The translations under genes were made by a program, and so were the position numbers. The notes beneath the pieces are model-generated. The model made no database searches and was not told where the DNA came from. It saw only the letters and a program-made list of their open reading frames with translations. Shown here piece after piece: positions 36,355-44,920 of a DNA stretch of 64,000 nucleotides; positions within the stretch are counted from its first letter, which is position 1; the number at the start of each line of letters is the position of its first letter. The DNA is taken from the NCBI RefSeq assembly GCF_049472655.1, contig NZ_JAQNCS010000002.1, positions 62,001 through 126,000 of the forward strand. The letters run 5' to 3'. This DNA is from Deferribacter abyssi (GTDB lineage Bacteria; Chrysiogenota; Deferribacteres; Deferribacterales; Deferribacteraceae).

Positions 36355-37597
36355 AAACCCCTTCCATTTTTTTTATTTTTATCGAACCTTCTTTTGAAAT
36401 ATATTCAGCCCATATAATTTCGCCATTTTCTTCCACTAAAATTGCCGTATCTCTTATAATCAAATCAATTTTTTTATCAATAAAAACATCTTTCAATTTC
36501 TTACCTTCAAATTTGTCTCCTTCTTTTCTGTTCCTAACTATCAATTTTCTATTTTTCAAATCATTATCAAATGTAACAATCTTCCCTAGATGCTCAATCA
36601 ATATCTCTGTCTCACCACAATCTTTCACAATTTCAAATCTTTTAACATACTCATTTTTAAACAAATAGCAACGAGATATTGATTTTTCAAATAAAAAATT
36701 TTCAGGGAGATTAATACGTTTAGACGTTTTTTTCTGAAAAAGTTTAATAATTTCATCTACATATTTTTTTTCTGCCTTTATAAACTTTAACAATAAATTC
36801 ATCAAAAAATACCGTTTTTCATAATATTCAAGCTTGTTAAATTGTTCCAATTCAAAAGATACAAAATTCGAACGAATGATTTTATAATCAAGACTAATTC
36901 TCTTATCTAAATATCTTTTTAAGTCTTTAGATTCATGTAACAATCGTTCAATATTATTATAAAAACCTTTGTTATAATTTTTAATTTCCTTTAATATTTT
37001 GTTTCTTATCCAGTTTCTAAGATACCTTTCATCTTTGTTTGTCATATCCTCTACAAATGGTATTTTAAAAAAATTAACATAATTATCAATCTCTTCTCTT
37101 CCAACATTTATTAATGGCCTAAATATTCTTTTATCATTGTTAAACCCAGCCAAGTTATAAATTGGCGTCCCCCTGAAAATCCTGATAAAAAAATTTTCTA
37201 TTAAATCATCTTTATGATGAGCTGTTACAATAAAATCATATTCCAACTTTTTTAAAAGAGAATAAAGCTTCTCATAACGTAAAACTCTTGCAGCCTCTTC
37301 AATACTCATACCAAATCTTCTTACATAATCATATACATAAATATCAAAAAGGTAAAATTTAACCCCTAAATCTTCACAAAAATTCTTACAAAACATAGCA
37401 TCCTTGTTACTATTCTCGCGAATATGATGGTTTATATGACAAGCAACAATAAATTTTATCCCAAGAACTGATTGATTTTTTATAAAAAAATGAAGAAGCG
37501 ATACTGAATCCTTACCGCCAGAAAGTGCAATTAGGATACTTTTACCCTTAAGTTCTCGGCAATTTTCAAATACCTTTTTTTCATATAATGTATTCAT
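36332..37597 (-). CDS. tilS: tRNA(Ile)-lysidine synthase
   Basis: Modifies C34 of the tRNA-Ile CAU anticodon to lysidine. About 421 residues: the PP-loop ALSGGKDSVSLLHF near the N-terminus, ACHINHHIRENS, VTAHHKDDLIENFFIRIFRG and, toward the C-terminus, RNRKEGDKFEGKKLKDVFID. ATG 37597 overlaps the pgi end; the TTG one codon earlier is less likely and no strong RBS is visible. The C-terminal part is short compared with E. coli TilS. Confidence 0.94.
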   Translation of the reverse strand: MNTLYEKKVFENCRELKGKSILIALSGGKDSVSLLHFFIKNQSVLGIKFIVACHINHHIRENSNKDAMFCKNFCEDLGVKFYLFDIYVYDYVRRFGMSIEEAARVLRYEKLYSLLKKLEYDFIVTAHHKDDLIENFFIRIFRGTPIYNLAGFNNDKRIFRPLINVGREEIDNYVNFFKIPFVEDMTNKDERYLRNWIRNKILKEIKNYNKGFYNNIERLLHESKDLKRYLDKRISLDYKIIRSNFVSFELEQFNKLEYYEKRYFLMNLLLKFIKAEKKYVDEIIKLFQKKTSKRINLPENFLFEKSISRCYLFKNEYVKRFEIVKDCGETEILIEHLGKIVTFDNDLKNRKLIVRNRKEGDKFEGKKLKDVFIDKKIDLIIRDTAILVEENGEIIWAEYISKEGSIKIKKMEGVYERELLS

Positions 37598-38939
37598 CAA
37601 GTTTCAAATAACCCTGCTCAAAATTCTTAAAATAACCCTCATATCCCTTTCGTCCCAGCAACCCATAGGCATAATTCTTACCTTCTTCAACACCTGGCTG
37701 GTCAAAAGGGTTTATGTTAAAATATAGGCCAATAATTGGAACTACATACATGAAAAGCATCATTAAGTAACCAATCCTATATTCATCTAAAATATCGATA
37801 ATAATTTTAACTGATGGTCTATTGGCATTTTTTAAAGCTAGCTCTGTAGCATAAAGCTCATAATTTAAAAGCTCCCCTAAGGATTTACCTTTCAAATAAT
37901 CCATATCATTATCAACAACTGTCACAATTTCTTTATCCCCATCATGACTTAAAACTTCAATAAAAGTAAATACTTTATCTTTTGGTCCTTCTTTAAACAG
38001 TTGTATAAGTGAATGTTGATCAATAGCTCCAACAGACTTTAAAGGTGTCGTTCCAAAAAAAACTTCATTACCATCAACATCATAACGCTTTCCAAGACTT
38101 TCAGCCCATAACTGACAGTACCAGTCAGCAAACTTCGAAAGCCTAGAAGTATAAGGCATCAGCACATTAATTTTATACCCACTTTCTATATAGAAAATAT
38201 AGATAGCTGATAATAACAGTGCTTGTTCAATGTTATTAACAACAAAATCTTTTGCTCCCTCCACCATTCTTTCTATTTCCAGCCCTAAAATAGAGGCTGG
38301 GACAAGCCCCACAGGAGAAAAAACCGAAAAACGCCCCCCAATATTCTTAGGAATAGAAAAAGAGCTTATTTTACATTTGTTACTCCATTTTCTAAGTAAA
38401 CCCTTATCAGGATCTGTAATAACAACAATATTATCTTTAGGATCTGCAACCTCTTCTGATAACCACTTATAAAAAACGTTGAAATTAGATATTGTTTCTA
38501 CTGTGCCGCCAGACTTAGATACAACACAAAGTAATGTATCTGATGGATGACAGTGTTTCATTATCCATTTAATCTTATACGGATCTACATTGTCTGCAAT
38601 CCATATACGAGGGAAACCACCACGCTCTGAAAAGGTTAAACTATTATATCCGTAAGGTAGCAGAGCATTCAGAATTGCTTCTAAACCTAATGATGAACCT
38701 CCAATACCAATCACTATCAAATCATTGAATTTCCCAACTTTTCTTTTGGCATAAACAGTAATATCTTCACAAGTTTGTTCCAATAGTTTAGGAAAACCTA
38801 CATCACCTTTTTCAATAATCTCTAATAATTTTTGATAACCAATTTTAGCTTTATCTTTATACTTATCTATTTCAACACTGTTTAATCCAAATTCTACATT
38901 TTTTTCGATAGCAAAATTAATATCAATTTTAATATGCAT
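37581..38939 (-). CDS. pgi: glucose-6-phosphate isomerase
   Basis: Interconverts glucose-6-phosphate and fructose-6-phosphate. 452 residues, the shorter bacterial/Bacillus-type form: two SIS domains with VIGIGGSSLGLEAIL, VVSKSGGTVETISNF, IGGRFSVFSPVGLVPA, GAIDQHSLIQLF with the catalytic His, and NPFDQPGVEEGKNYAYGLLG. RBS GGGGGG before ATG 38939. It supplies fructose-6-phosphate to GlmS/GlmM and the Kdo genes downstream. Confidence 0.96.
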   Translation of the reverse strand: MHIKIDINFAIEKNVEFGLNSVEIDKYKDKAKIGYQKLLEIIEKGDVGFPKLLEQTCEDITVYAKRKVGKFNDLIVIGIGGSSLGLEAILNALLPYGYNSLTFSERGGFPRIWIADNVDPYKIKWIMKHCHPSDTLLCVVSKSGGTVETISNFNVFYKWLSEEVADPKDNIVVITDPDKGLLRKWSNKCKISSFSIPKNIGGRFSVFSPVGLVPASILGLEIERMVEGAKDFVVNNIEQALLLSAIYIFYIESGYKINVLMPYTSRLSKFADWYCQLWAESLGKRYDVDGNEVFFGTTPLKSVGAIDQHSLIQLFKEGPKDKVFTFIEVLSHDGDKEIVTVVDNDMDYLKGKSLGELLNYELYATELALKNANRPSVKIIIDILDEYRIGYLMMLFMYVVPIIGLYFNINPFDQPGVEEGKNYAYGLLGRKGYEGYFKNFEQGYLKLDEYII

Positions 38940-38965
38940 TAATTACCCCCCTAAAAAACAAAACT

Positions 38966-40519
38966 TTAATGTTTTAAATATGTTTTAAGAAAATCATAAT
39001 CTACACTATATCTAAATATATCTTCTTTTTCAATCACACCTTTTAAAACTAATTCAGCAAATTTCTTTTCCAATGGAACATATTCACTTGACCCCTTCAG
39101 TTGTGTATCAATATTAGTAAAAGACTCTTCTAAAATAAATTTTTTTAATTTTATATTCATCATTACATATTCATAAACATATAACTTTTTATCAGAATTT
39201 TTCAAATTTACCAAACGCTGAGCCATGCATAATCTTAAAATATTTGAAAACCTGTTTAACAATATACTCTTATTTCTCTCACGAATTAGATTAATTAAAC
39301 AGTAAATAGCACTAGTAACATTTGGAGCCTCCACAGAAAGATAAATTTTTTTACCAGCCTCTGCAAGATTTATCAATAACTCTAGTTCATCATAGTTAGT
39401 CACTCTTGAAACAAAAATGATATTTGAGTTTAAAAAATAATCTATCTTTATGGCATCATAAAAAGACTGAAAATCGTTACCAACCTCAAACTGGTAAACC
39501 AGAGAATTATTAGAGTTAATATCATAATTCATAAAATCATTAATAAACAAAATTGTATACGATTCTTTTATACTAAAATTATTAGCAATTGAAGCCATCA
39601 CCGTCGACTTTCCATGTCCGAATGGAGCACTTATAATATATAATCCACTTCGATCACTTAATAACTCACCCAAAATTGAATCATCTATTTCAAAACTCAT
39701 AATATCTGGGATAAATTTTTTAAACCTATTAAAAGTAAGGCTATATGCATTCTTCTGCTTGAGAACTGTAACATAAAAATTTTTATTATTAATTTTTACT
39801 AGAACCCTTATAAACCCTTTTATTATTAAATCTTTTTTTAATTTATCACTCAAGTAGTTCTTGATAAATTCTAGAATTTTAGCATGAGTAATTATATTGT
39901 AATTCAATTTTATTACTACATTATCTTTTTTCAACATAGGAGGCATACCATCTGTAAAAACAATTTGCTCATAATACTTTTCTATTTTATCTATGAGCTC
40001 AGCTATTTTATCAACTCCAACATCGATCTTACCAAAATTTTCAAGAACTATGCTTTTTAAACTGATATATTTATAATCCTTTAAACCGTAAGGAAAGTGT
40101 CTTAGGTCTTCTAAGATTTTTTTAAAAATATCATCTTGTAGTAGAAAAGGAATAATTTTTTTCCCACATTCAAATTCAAGCTCATTCAAAGAATTCAAAG
40201 CATTATAATTAGTAATACCGATAGCCAATTTATCATCAATAATTTCTAGTGGAATCACTTCTTTTTCCAGCACTGTTTTTAAACTCAATTTTTTTTGAAC
40301 TTCTTTAGTAATTATAATTTCTGATTTATCGTATTTTTTCAAATTGTATTGTTCAGCCAAAAAACTATAAAATTTATCTTCATCAATAAATCCCATTTTT
40401 ATTAAAACACTACCCAGTTTTTCTCCAGTAACCTTTTGTCTCCTCAAAGCTATTTCTAATTGTTGCTCAGAAATAACCCCTTTTTCCACAAGAAGTTCAC
40501 CAATTCTTTTAATTGCCAT
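38966..40519 (-). CDS. GspE-N domain protein with degenerate PilT/PilB-type ATPase
   Basis: 517 residues. Residues about 1-140 form a GspE-N/MshEN-like domain (IGELLVEKGVISEQQLEIAL, LGSVLIKMGFIDEDKF), which in relatives can bind c-di-GMP. The C-terminal half has the layout of a type II/IV secretion ATPase, but with a changed P-loop APFGHGKS (298-305). The Walker B region NIIFVSRVTNYDEL lacks the catalytic Glu of VGEMRD, AETGH is AEAGK, and the His-box TLHT is replaced. ATP hydrolysis is therefore doubtful. No pilus gene is nearby. ATG 40519 follows GGAGAG; the TTG at 40543 is discarded. First gene of the long minus-strand array, 26 bp before pgi. Confidence 0.7.
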   Translation of the reverse strand: MAIKRIGELLVEKGVISEQQLEIALRRQKVTGEKLGSVLIKMGFIDEDKFYSFLAEQYNLKKYDKSEIIITKEVQKKLSLKTVLEKEVIPLEIIDDKLAIGITNYNALNSLNELEFECGKKIIPFLLQDDIFKKILEDLRHFPYGLKDYKYISLKSIVLENFGKIDVGVDKIAELIDKIEKYYEQIVFTDGMPPMLKKDNVVIKLNYNIITHAKILEFIKNYLSDKLKKDLIIKGFIRVLVKINNKNFYVTVLKQKNAYSLTFNRFKKFIPDIMSFEIDDSILGELLSDRSGLYIISAPFGHGKSTVMASIANNFSIKESYTILFINDFMNYDINSNNSLVYQFEVGNDFQSFYDAIKIDYFLNSNIIFVSRVTNYDELELLINLAEAGKKIYLSVEAPNVTSAIYCLINLIRERNKSILLNRFSNILRLCMAQRLVNLKNSDKKLYVYEYVMMNIKLKKFILEESFTNIDTQLKGSSEYVPLEKKFAELVLKGVIEKEDIFRYSVDYDFLKTYLKH

Positions 40520-40553
40520 CTCATCTCTCCGTATAAAATACAATTTTAACTAA

Positions 40554-40582
40554 ATTATATCATAATATGCAAAAATTTACAA
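40554..40582 (-). promoter_or_regulatory. sigma-70 promoter of the 30-gene minus-strand array
   Basis: Minus strand: TTGTAA (40577-40582), 17 bp, TATAAT (40554-40559). Its -35 box overlaps the -35 of the divergent mobB promoter. Confidence 0.5.
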
Positions 40583-40605
40583 ACATATTGATATTTTTAT
40601 ATATT
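40576..40605 (+). promoter_or_regulatory. sigma-70 promoter of mobB-moeA-htrA
   Basis: TTTACA (40576-40581), 18 bp, TATATT (40600-40605). It predicts a leader of about 80 nt before ATG 40694. Confidence 0.45.
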
Positions 40606-40625
40606 CATAAAAATTAAGTAGATCC

Positions 40626-40648
40626 CAATACTGATGACTTCGGTATTG
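40626..40648 (+). promoter_or_regulatory. hairpin in the mobB leader
   Basis: CAATACTGA (40626-40634), loop TGACT, TCGGTATTG (40640-40648): nine pairs including one G-U. Nothing is transcribed into it from upstream on the plus strand, so it is a leader element rather than a terminator of another gene. It does not resemble the molybdenum-cofactor riboswitch that I know. Confidence 0.4.
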
Positions 40649-40693
40649 ATAATTTTCTGATTGTCATGTAATATTTCTTATGGAGGTGATAAA

Positions 40694-41362
40694 ATGATAC
40701 CAGTTATTTCCATAGTAGGGACTTCTGATTGTGGCAAAACAACACTTATCGAAAAATTATTAAAATACTTCAATAACAAAAATCTTAAAGTTGCAACAAT
40801 AAAACATGATGTTCATGGTTTTGATGTGGATAAAGAAGGTAAGGATACTTATAGACATAAGCAGGCTGGTGCTTACACTGTTATTATCTCATCCCCATGG
40901 AAATTTGCTCTTATTAGTGATGTTGAAAAAGAGCTTACTCTTGACCAACTAACGTTCAAATTATCTACTGATGTAGATTTGATTTTAACAGAAGGATTTA
41001 AAAGTGCTAATAAACCCAAAATAGAAATTTTCAGAAAAGGTCATTCCAAAAAGCTTTTATGTAAAAACGACCCAACACTTTTAGGTGTTGCCACTGATGA
41101 TTTTGATAATCCAGAACTGAAAGGGGTTAAAAATATTTTTGATTTAAACAAACCTGAAGAAATAGCTGACTTTTTAATTGCACACTATATAGAGAAAAAA
41201 AAGAGAAAAATAACAATCACTGTTGACGGCAAACCGGTGCACATGAAGGATTTTGTAGCAGATATAGTCTCTGCCACAACTGTTTCAATGATTAAAGCTT
41301 TAAAGGGGTGTGAAAACGCCAAAGAAATACTTATCAAGATAAAAGATGAACAGAACAGTTGA
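40694..41362 (+). CDS. mobB: molybdopterin-guanine dinucleotide biosynthesis protein MobB
   Basis: 222-residue GTP-binding protein that assists MobA in converting molybdopterin to its guanine dinucleotide. P-loop VGTSDCGKTTLIEKLL, VATIKHDVHGFDVDKEGKDTYRHKQAGA, and LILTEGFKSANKPKIEIFR are MobB signatures. A C-terminal segment of about 55 residues (TVDGKPVHMKDFVADIV) extends beyond E. coli MobB. GGAGGTGAT lies just before ATG 40694; the longer TTG frame from 40661 is rejected. First of mobB-moeA-htrA; 17-bp overlap with moeA. Confidence 0.93.
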   Translation: MIPVISIVGTSDCGKTTLIEKLLKYFNNKNLKVATIKHDVHGFDVDKEGKDTYRHKQAGAYTVIISSPWKFALISDVEKELTLDQLTFKLSTDVDLILTEGFKSANKPKIEIFRKGHSKKLLCKNDPTLLGVATDDFDNPELKGVKNIFDLNKPEEIADFLIAHYIEKKKRKITITVDGKPVHMKDFVADIVSATTVSMIKALKGCENAKEILIKIKDEQNS

Positions 41363-42512
41363 CCTCTATGAAGCTCTAAAAATCCTAAATGAAATTAATA
41401 TAATAAGAAACACTGAACTTATTAATATTGAACAATCTTTTGGTAAAACCTCTTGCAAAACTATCACTTCTCCTTTTGATCTTCCTGACTGTAACACTTC
41501 AAGAATGGATGGATTCGCAATAAACTCATCTATTTCTGATTTCTCCAAACCTTTCGATGTAGTTGATGAAATCTATGCAGGTGAAATAAGCTCCAAAACA
41601 ATTAAGAGAAATGAAGCAATCAAAGTTGCAACAGGAGCAAAACTAAACAATGACATAGACATGGTAGTACCATTTGAATATATCACTAACGTTAATGAAA
41701 AACTTTTTTTAACTCCTCAAAACAATACTTATATTCAGAAAAAAAGTAGTACTATCAAAAAAGGAGATGTTATCATCAGTACAAATGAAATAATTGACCA
41801 CAGAAAAATTGAAATTTTAGCTACTTTAAGAATTAATTGCATAGAAGTTTACAGGCCAATAAAGATTGCACTTATATCTACAGGATCAGAATTAACAGAG
41901 TATTTCGCAAAATACTCTCAAACTTTAAACAGCAACTATTATATGATATCAAGTTTCTTAAATAATTTTGATACAGAAATAACATATTTAGGTATTGAAA
42001 AAGATGATTTTAACTCTATTAAAAACAAGATAAAAACCAATTTAAAAGATTTTGACATTATGATTACAATCGGTGGAACAGGTTATAGTAAAGCTGATAT
42101 TATAGAAGATGTAATAAATTCATTAGGTGGAAAAATTTTAATTAATGGAATTAATGCAAGTCCTGGTAAAACTTTTAAGTTTGCTGTTATTGAAAATAAA
42201 CCTTTATTTATAATTCCTGGAAATCCACAATCAGCAATTGTCTGCACAGAACTTTTCGTAGGTTTTTTTCTACGAGGACTATCGGATAAAAACCTGCTAA
42301 TCAAAACTCCAGTAAAATTCGCTTTAAACAAAAAACAAGACTTTTACAAAGTTATAAAATCAATAACTGTAATTGAAAATGATAAACTTGTTTCATATGA
42401 TTTATATCAATATAACAACAAAGGGTTTAGAAGTTTAACTATTGTAAGTAAAGATAAAACAAAATTAAATGAAGGTGACCTATGCGACACATTTTTATTA
42501 TTCTATCTTTAA
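41346..42512 (+). CDS. moeA: molybdopterin molybdenumtransferase MoeA
   Basis: Inserts molybdate into adenylated molybdopterin. 388 residues: SRMDGFAINSS, KVATGAKLNNDIDMVVPFEY, ISTGSELTEYF, ITIGGTGYSKADII and FIIPGNPQSAIVCTELF are domain landmarks. It begins inside the end of mobB and its own end overlaps htrA by 31 bp, so the three genes are tightly coupled. Confidence 0.95.
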   Translation: MNRTVDLYEALKILNEINIIRNTELINIEQSFGKTSCKTITSPFDLPDCNTSRMDGFAINSSISDFSKPFDVVDEIYAGEISSKTIKRNEAIKVATGAKLNNDIDMVVPFEYITNVNEKLFLTPQNNTYIQKKSSTIKKGDVIISTNEIIDHRKIEILATLRINCIEVYRPIKIALISTGSELTEYFAKYSQTLNSNYYMISSFLNNFDTEITYLGIEKDDFNSIKNKIKTNLKDFDIMITIGGTGYSKADIIEDVINSLGGKILINGINASPGKTFKFAVIENKPLFIIPGNPQSAIVCTELFVGFFLRGLSDKNLLIKTPVKFALNKKQDFYKVIKSITVIENDKLVSYDLYQYNNKGFRSLTIVSKDKTKLNEGDLCDTFLLFYL

Positions 42513-43723
42513 TTATAACTTTTGCTCTTAATAGCGCTGCCTCACGAAGAATAAATGATGTTGTAATTGCCATTCAAAAAATAGAAAAATCAGTTGTAAA
42601 CATTAGAACAGAAAAAATTATAAAAAAAACTTTCAACCCTTTTTTTAATGATCCATTTTTTAACGATTTCTTTGGTTTTGAAAGAACATATAAAACTCAG
42701 AGTTTAGGCTCAGGTTTTTTTGTAAAAAATAATATTGTTGTCACAAATTATCATGTTATTGAAGCAGCAAATAAGATTTTTATTATCCCTTATGATAATA
42801 ATCAGTATGAAGCCGAGCTGATAGGTGGAGATAAGCTCCTAGATGTAGCTCTTTTAAAAATTAAAAGTAAAAAAAGGTTCCCGTCTGTCTCGCTAGGTAA
42901 CAGTGACGATATCTATTTAGGTGAAACTGTAATTGCCATGGGTAATCCTTACGGCTTAAGTAACTCTGTAACTACAGGTGTTGTAAGCAATACAAAACGT
43001 ATCCTTAAATCAAAAAATGGCTTTTCCATTTTTATCCAAACAGATGCATTAATCAATCCTGGGAACAGTGGTGGTCCTTTAGTAAATCTAGATGCAGAAG
43101 TTATTGGTATTAACTCTGCAATTTATAGAGACGCTCAAGGTATCGGATTTTCAGCCCCCATTAATATGTTAAAAAGGATAATGCCAGAAATATTAAAATA
43201 CAAAAAAATTAGAAGGGGATATATTGGGTTTCTTGTTGAAGAAACAGAAAACAGTAACCTAATAATTTCTCATGTTGATAAAAACTCTCTTGCTTATAAA
43301 ATAGGGATAAAAAGGGGTGACATCTTATATTCAATTGAAGATATACCTGTTTCTAACAAAAAAGCAATAAATTATATATTAAGAAGCTATCCTCCAGGTT
43401 CTTCATTAAAAATAGTTATTAAAAGAAAAGGTGATTTCCTAAAAACAAAAATCAAACTTAGTAGTTTTCCTAAAAACTATGGAATTAAACTTCTAAAAGA
43501 AGTGTTTGGACTACAGTTTCGACAAAAAGGGGATTATATTGTGGTTATAAGCACAGGAATCCCTGCTTATATTAAAAAAGGGGATATTTTAATAAAAGTT
43601 AATGAAAAAGATATAACATCTATAAATGAGCTGAACGAATGTGTCATTAACAACTTTTTTAATGACATGAAATTTTCTATTTACCGAAAAGGGCAAATAT
43701 TTACAATATTATTAAATTTATAA
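42482..43723 (+). CDS. HtrA/Deg-family periplasmic serine protease
   Basis: 413 residues. Signal peptide 1-20, then a trypsin-like domain with catalytic His91 (NYHVI), Asp121 (LLDVALLKI) and Ser196 (NPGNSGGPL). A PDZ domain spans about 235-325, and a second, divergent PDZ-like segment about 335-413. It has a long LA-type loop rich in Phe/Asn after residue 48. Degrades or chaperones misfolded envelope proteins. Its start lies inside moeA, after GAAGGTG, an unusual pairing with molybdenum-cofactor genes. Confidence 0.93.
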   Translation: MRHIFIILSLIITFALNSAASRRINDVVIAIQKIEKSVVNIRTEKIIKKTFNPFFNDPFFNDFFGFERTYKTQSLGSGFFVKNNIVVTNYHVIEAANKIFIIPYDNNQYEAELIGGDKLLDVALLKIKSKKRFPSVSLGNSDDIYLGETVIAMGNPYGLSNSVTTGVVSNTKRILKSKNGFSIFIQTDALINPGNSGGPLVNLDAEVIGINSAIYRDAQGIGFSAPINMLKRIMPEILKYKKIRRGYIGFLVEETENSNLIISHVDKNSLAYKIGIKRGDILYSIEDIPVSNKKAINYILRSYPPGSSLKIVIKRKGDFLKTKIKLSSFPKNYGIKLLKEVFGLQFRQKGDYIVVISTGIPAYIKKGDILIKVNEKDITSINELNECVINNFFNDMKFSIYRKGQIFTILLNL

Positions 43724-43730
43724 CAAATTA

Positions 43731-43759
43731 TTGAAAATTTCATATAATTACATTATAGA
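43731..43759 (+). promoter_or_regulatory. sigma-70 promoter of carA
   Basis: TTGAAA (43731-43736), 17 bp, TATAGA (43754-43759), about 30 nt before ATG 43790. Confidence 0.5.
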
Positions 43760-43789
43760 TTCGACAATTTAAATATTGGGAGTGAAGTA

Positions 43790-44908
43790 ATGAAAAAAGC
43801 CTACCTAGTACTAGAAGATGGAACTGTTTTTGAGGGTAAAAGCTTTGGTGCAGATGGTGAATGCTCTGGTGAAGTGGTATTTAATACATCTATGACTGGT
43901 TACCAAGAAATTTTAACAGACCCATCATATTTCGGACAAATGGTTTGCATGACTTACCCTTTAATTGGTAATTATGGTGTAAATGAAGAAGACTTTGAAT
44001 CTATAAAACCATTTGTTTCAGCATTCATTGTAAAAGAATATAGTAAAATATATTCTAATTACAGAGCCACATCATCTTTGAGTGATTTTTTAACAAAATA
44101 TGGGATATTAGGAATAGAAGGGATTGACACCCGTAAACTTGTTAGACACATTAGAGAACAAGGATCTATGAATGCTATAATTTCAACTAAAACAAATAAT
44201 CTGGATTATTTAAAAGATAAAGCAAAAAAGATTCCCTCTATTGTGGGGCAAGATCTAGTTCAATATGTTACCACTAAAAATAAATATGAATGGACTGAAG
44301 GAAGTTGGCAGCTCGGTAGTAATTTCTATAAGCCTAAAAAATTTAAACACCACATTGTAGCTATAGATTTTGGAATAAAGCGAAATATTTTAAGGTATTT
44401 TGTGGATAATGATTGTAAAGTAACAGTAGTTCCAGCTACTACGAACTTTGAAGAAATAGAGAAACTTAACCCTGATGGTATATTTTTATCAAATGGACCA
44501 GGTGATCCTGAACCAGTTACTTACGGTATTGAAATAGCAAAAAAGTCTATTGAAAAATATCCTGTCTTTGGGATATGTCTTGGAAACCAAATACTCTCTT
44601 TAGCACTTGGTGGCAAAACATATAAGCTAAAATTTGGTCATCACGGAGGTAATCAACCTGTAATGGATTTAACTACTAAAAAAGTAGAAATTACGGCTCA
44701 AAATCACTGCTTTGCTGTTGATATTGACTCTTTATCCAATATTGTTGAAGTAACTCATATAAATTTAAACGATAAAACAGTTGAAGGTATAAAACATAAA
44801 ACAAAACCTGTTTTTGCTGTTCAATATCATCCTGAAAATGGGCCTGGACCTCACGATGCTGTATATCTTTTTAAGAGATTCATAGATTTAATAGAAAAAT
44901 CAAAATAG
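43790..44908 (+). CDS. carA: carbamoyl-phosphate synthase small subunit
   Basis: Glutaminase subunit feeding ammonia to CarB for pyrimidine and arginine synthesis. 372 residues: N-terminal domain with GEVVFNTSMTGYQEILTDPS, C-terminal class I amidotransferase with Cys263 in FGICLGNQ and His/Glu in QYHPENGPGP. RBS GGGAGTGAAG. carB does not follow; mltG lies 12 bp downstream instead, so the large subunit is elsewhere. Confidence 0.96.
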   Translation: MKKAYLVLEDGTVFEGKSFGADGECSGEVVFNTSMTGYQEILTDPSYFGQMVCMTYPLIGNYGVNEEDFESIKPFVSAFIVKEYSKIYSNYRATSSLSDFLTKYGILGIEGIDTRKLVRHIREQGSMNAIISTKTNNLDYLKDKAKKIPSIVGQDLVQYVTTKNKYEWTEGSWQLGSNFYKPKKFKHHIVAIDFGIKRNILRYFVDNDCKVTVVPATTNFEEIEKLNPDGIFLSNGPGDPEPVTYGIEIAKKSIEKYPVFGICLGNQILSLALGGKTYKLKFGHHGGNQPVMDLTTKKVEITAQNHCFAVDIDSLSNIVEVTHINLNDKTVEGIKHKTKPVFAVQYHPENGPGPHDAVYLFKRFIDLIEKSK

Positions 44909-44920
44909 TATAATTGATGG

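Noticed and set aside
40610..40693. Molybdenum-cofactor riboswitch in the mobB leader
   Set aside because: Only one short hairpin is present and it lacks the multi-helix layout of the known Moco element.
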